DNA of 64,000 nucleotides from Euglena gracilis. Lineage: Eukaryota > Euglenida > Euglenophyceae > Euglenales. The translations under genes and the position numbers were made by a program. The stretch spans positions 60,419,564 through 60,483,563 of the forward strand of contig CP154955.1 in the NCBI GenBank assembly GCA_039621445.1, in the 5' to 3' direction. Shown here in pieces: positions 63,564-64,000 of this stretch; within the stretch, counting starts at the first letter, position 1; each line of letters opens with the position of its first letter. Under the pieces are notes generated by a model that was not told the DNA's origin, made no database searches, and saw nothing but the letters and a program-made list of their open reading frames with translations.

Positions 63564-64000
63564 CCGGCAACACTTGAGTGGTGCCAACAAAGAAAGGGCC
63601 TGGCTCACTGATTTTGGCTTTTCTGGCGGAGCTTCCACCTCCTTCCTTCCAGGAGTGCAGCGCACAACAACAGAGGGATTTCAGGGATCAAAAATCACAA
63701 CGAAACTTTGTCTTAGTCTTAGGCGCCCAAAGTTGCCCAACTCTGCCGATGTCCTTGCCCACAAATCAGGGCAAATGAAAGTGGCGCGTGGCAGGGGGGT
63801 GGAGAAACTGCACACGGGCCGGTCAAAAACTGCACTGCAAAAAACTGCAAAAAAAACTGCAAAAAACTGCAAAAAACTGCACTTCAACAAAAATTAGCAA
63901 TAAACAAGCTAAAATGATGTGCATATGCAAAACAACGTAAATTGCGACCATAGCTGGCGTTTTTTTTTGTTTTTTTTTAAAAAAAACGTTTTTTTTTGTT
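63564..64000. other. Unrecognised end of window
   Basis: Plus 63574-63897 is open for 107 codons with no known motif. 63836-63885 is a short tandem of AAAAACTGC. The last 40 bases are A- and T-runs. Confidence 0.35.

Overview
The window looks like a piece of a large, repeat-packed nuclear genome of a unicellular eukaryote. The retroelement types (chromodomain Ty3/gypsy, DIRS, an endonuclease-bearing LINE, a Ty3-like element carrying a cytosine methyltransferase) recall dinoflagellates and other algal protists, but nothing here fixes the species. I see no operons, no genuine tRNA or rRNA gene and no complete host gene. Almost everything up to about 55.3 kb is mobile-element sequence, nested and mostly decayed. 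Beyond that the sequence is non-coding and low in complexity, with one plausible host exon.

Layout. 1-180: tRNA-derived repeat. 198-3340: two 5'-truncated LINEs with a restriction-like endonuclease. 3341-21241 (minus strand): gypsy element A, 17.9 kb, with both LTRs, gag, protease, a DAM-methylase-like domain, RT, RNase H, integrase, chromodomain and about 6 kb of extra ORFs between integrase and the 3' LTR. 21421-22918: the 5' end of the same family in inverted orientation. 23556-34713 (minus): gypsy copy B, 3'-truncated and catalytically dead. 34714-35928 and 44205-45908 (plus): pieces of a more diverged relative, C. 35929-44204 (minus): element D, a different Ty3-like element with 0.7 kb LTRs and a C5-DNA-methyltransferase domain. 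45909-46797: a TRIM-like unit whose 171-bp direct repeats contain a tRNA-Val-like promoter. 46798-47475: DIRS and gypsy scraps. 47616-51112 (plus) and 51177-55320 (minus): two convergent DIRS elements, E and F. 55321-64000: G/C-run palindromes, minisatellites and low-complexity DNA.

How the parts work together. In gypsy A and B, gag and pro-pol lie in the same frame, separated by one TAG that is followed at once by a strong stem-loop. This suggests Gag-Pol is made by stop-codon readthrough. The sense RNA of this family is also unusually rich in short hairpins, many closed by UUCG-type tetraloops, densest at the start of gag. Methyltransferase-like domains appear in three unrelated retroelements here: DAM-like in gypsy A/B/C, DAM-like in DIRS E/F, and C5 type in element D. 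The accessory ORFs of element A (a PQGQYA-repeat protein, a proline-rich linker and a long Cys-pair protein interrupted by one in-frame TGA) match no family I recognise and are the best candidates for something undescribed.
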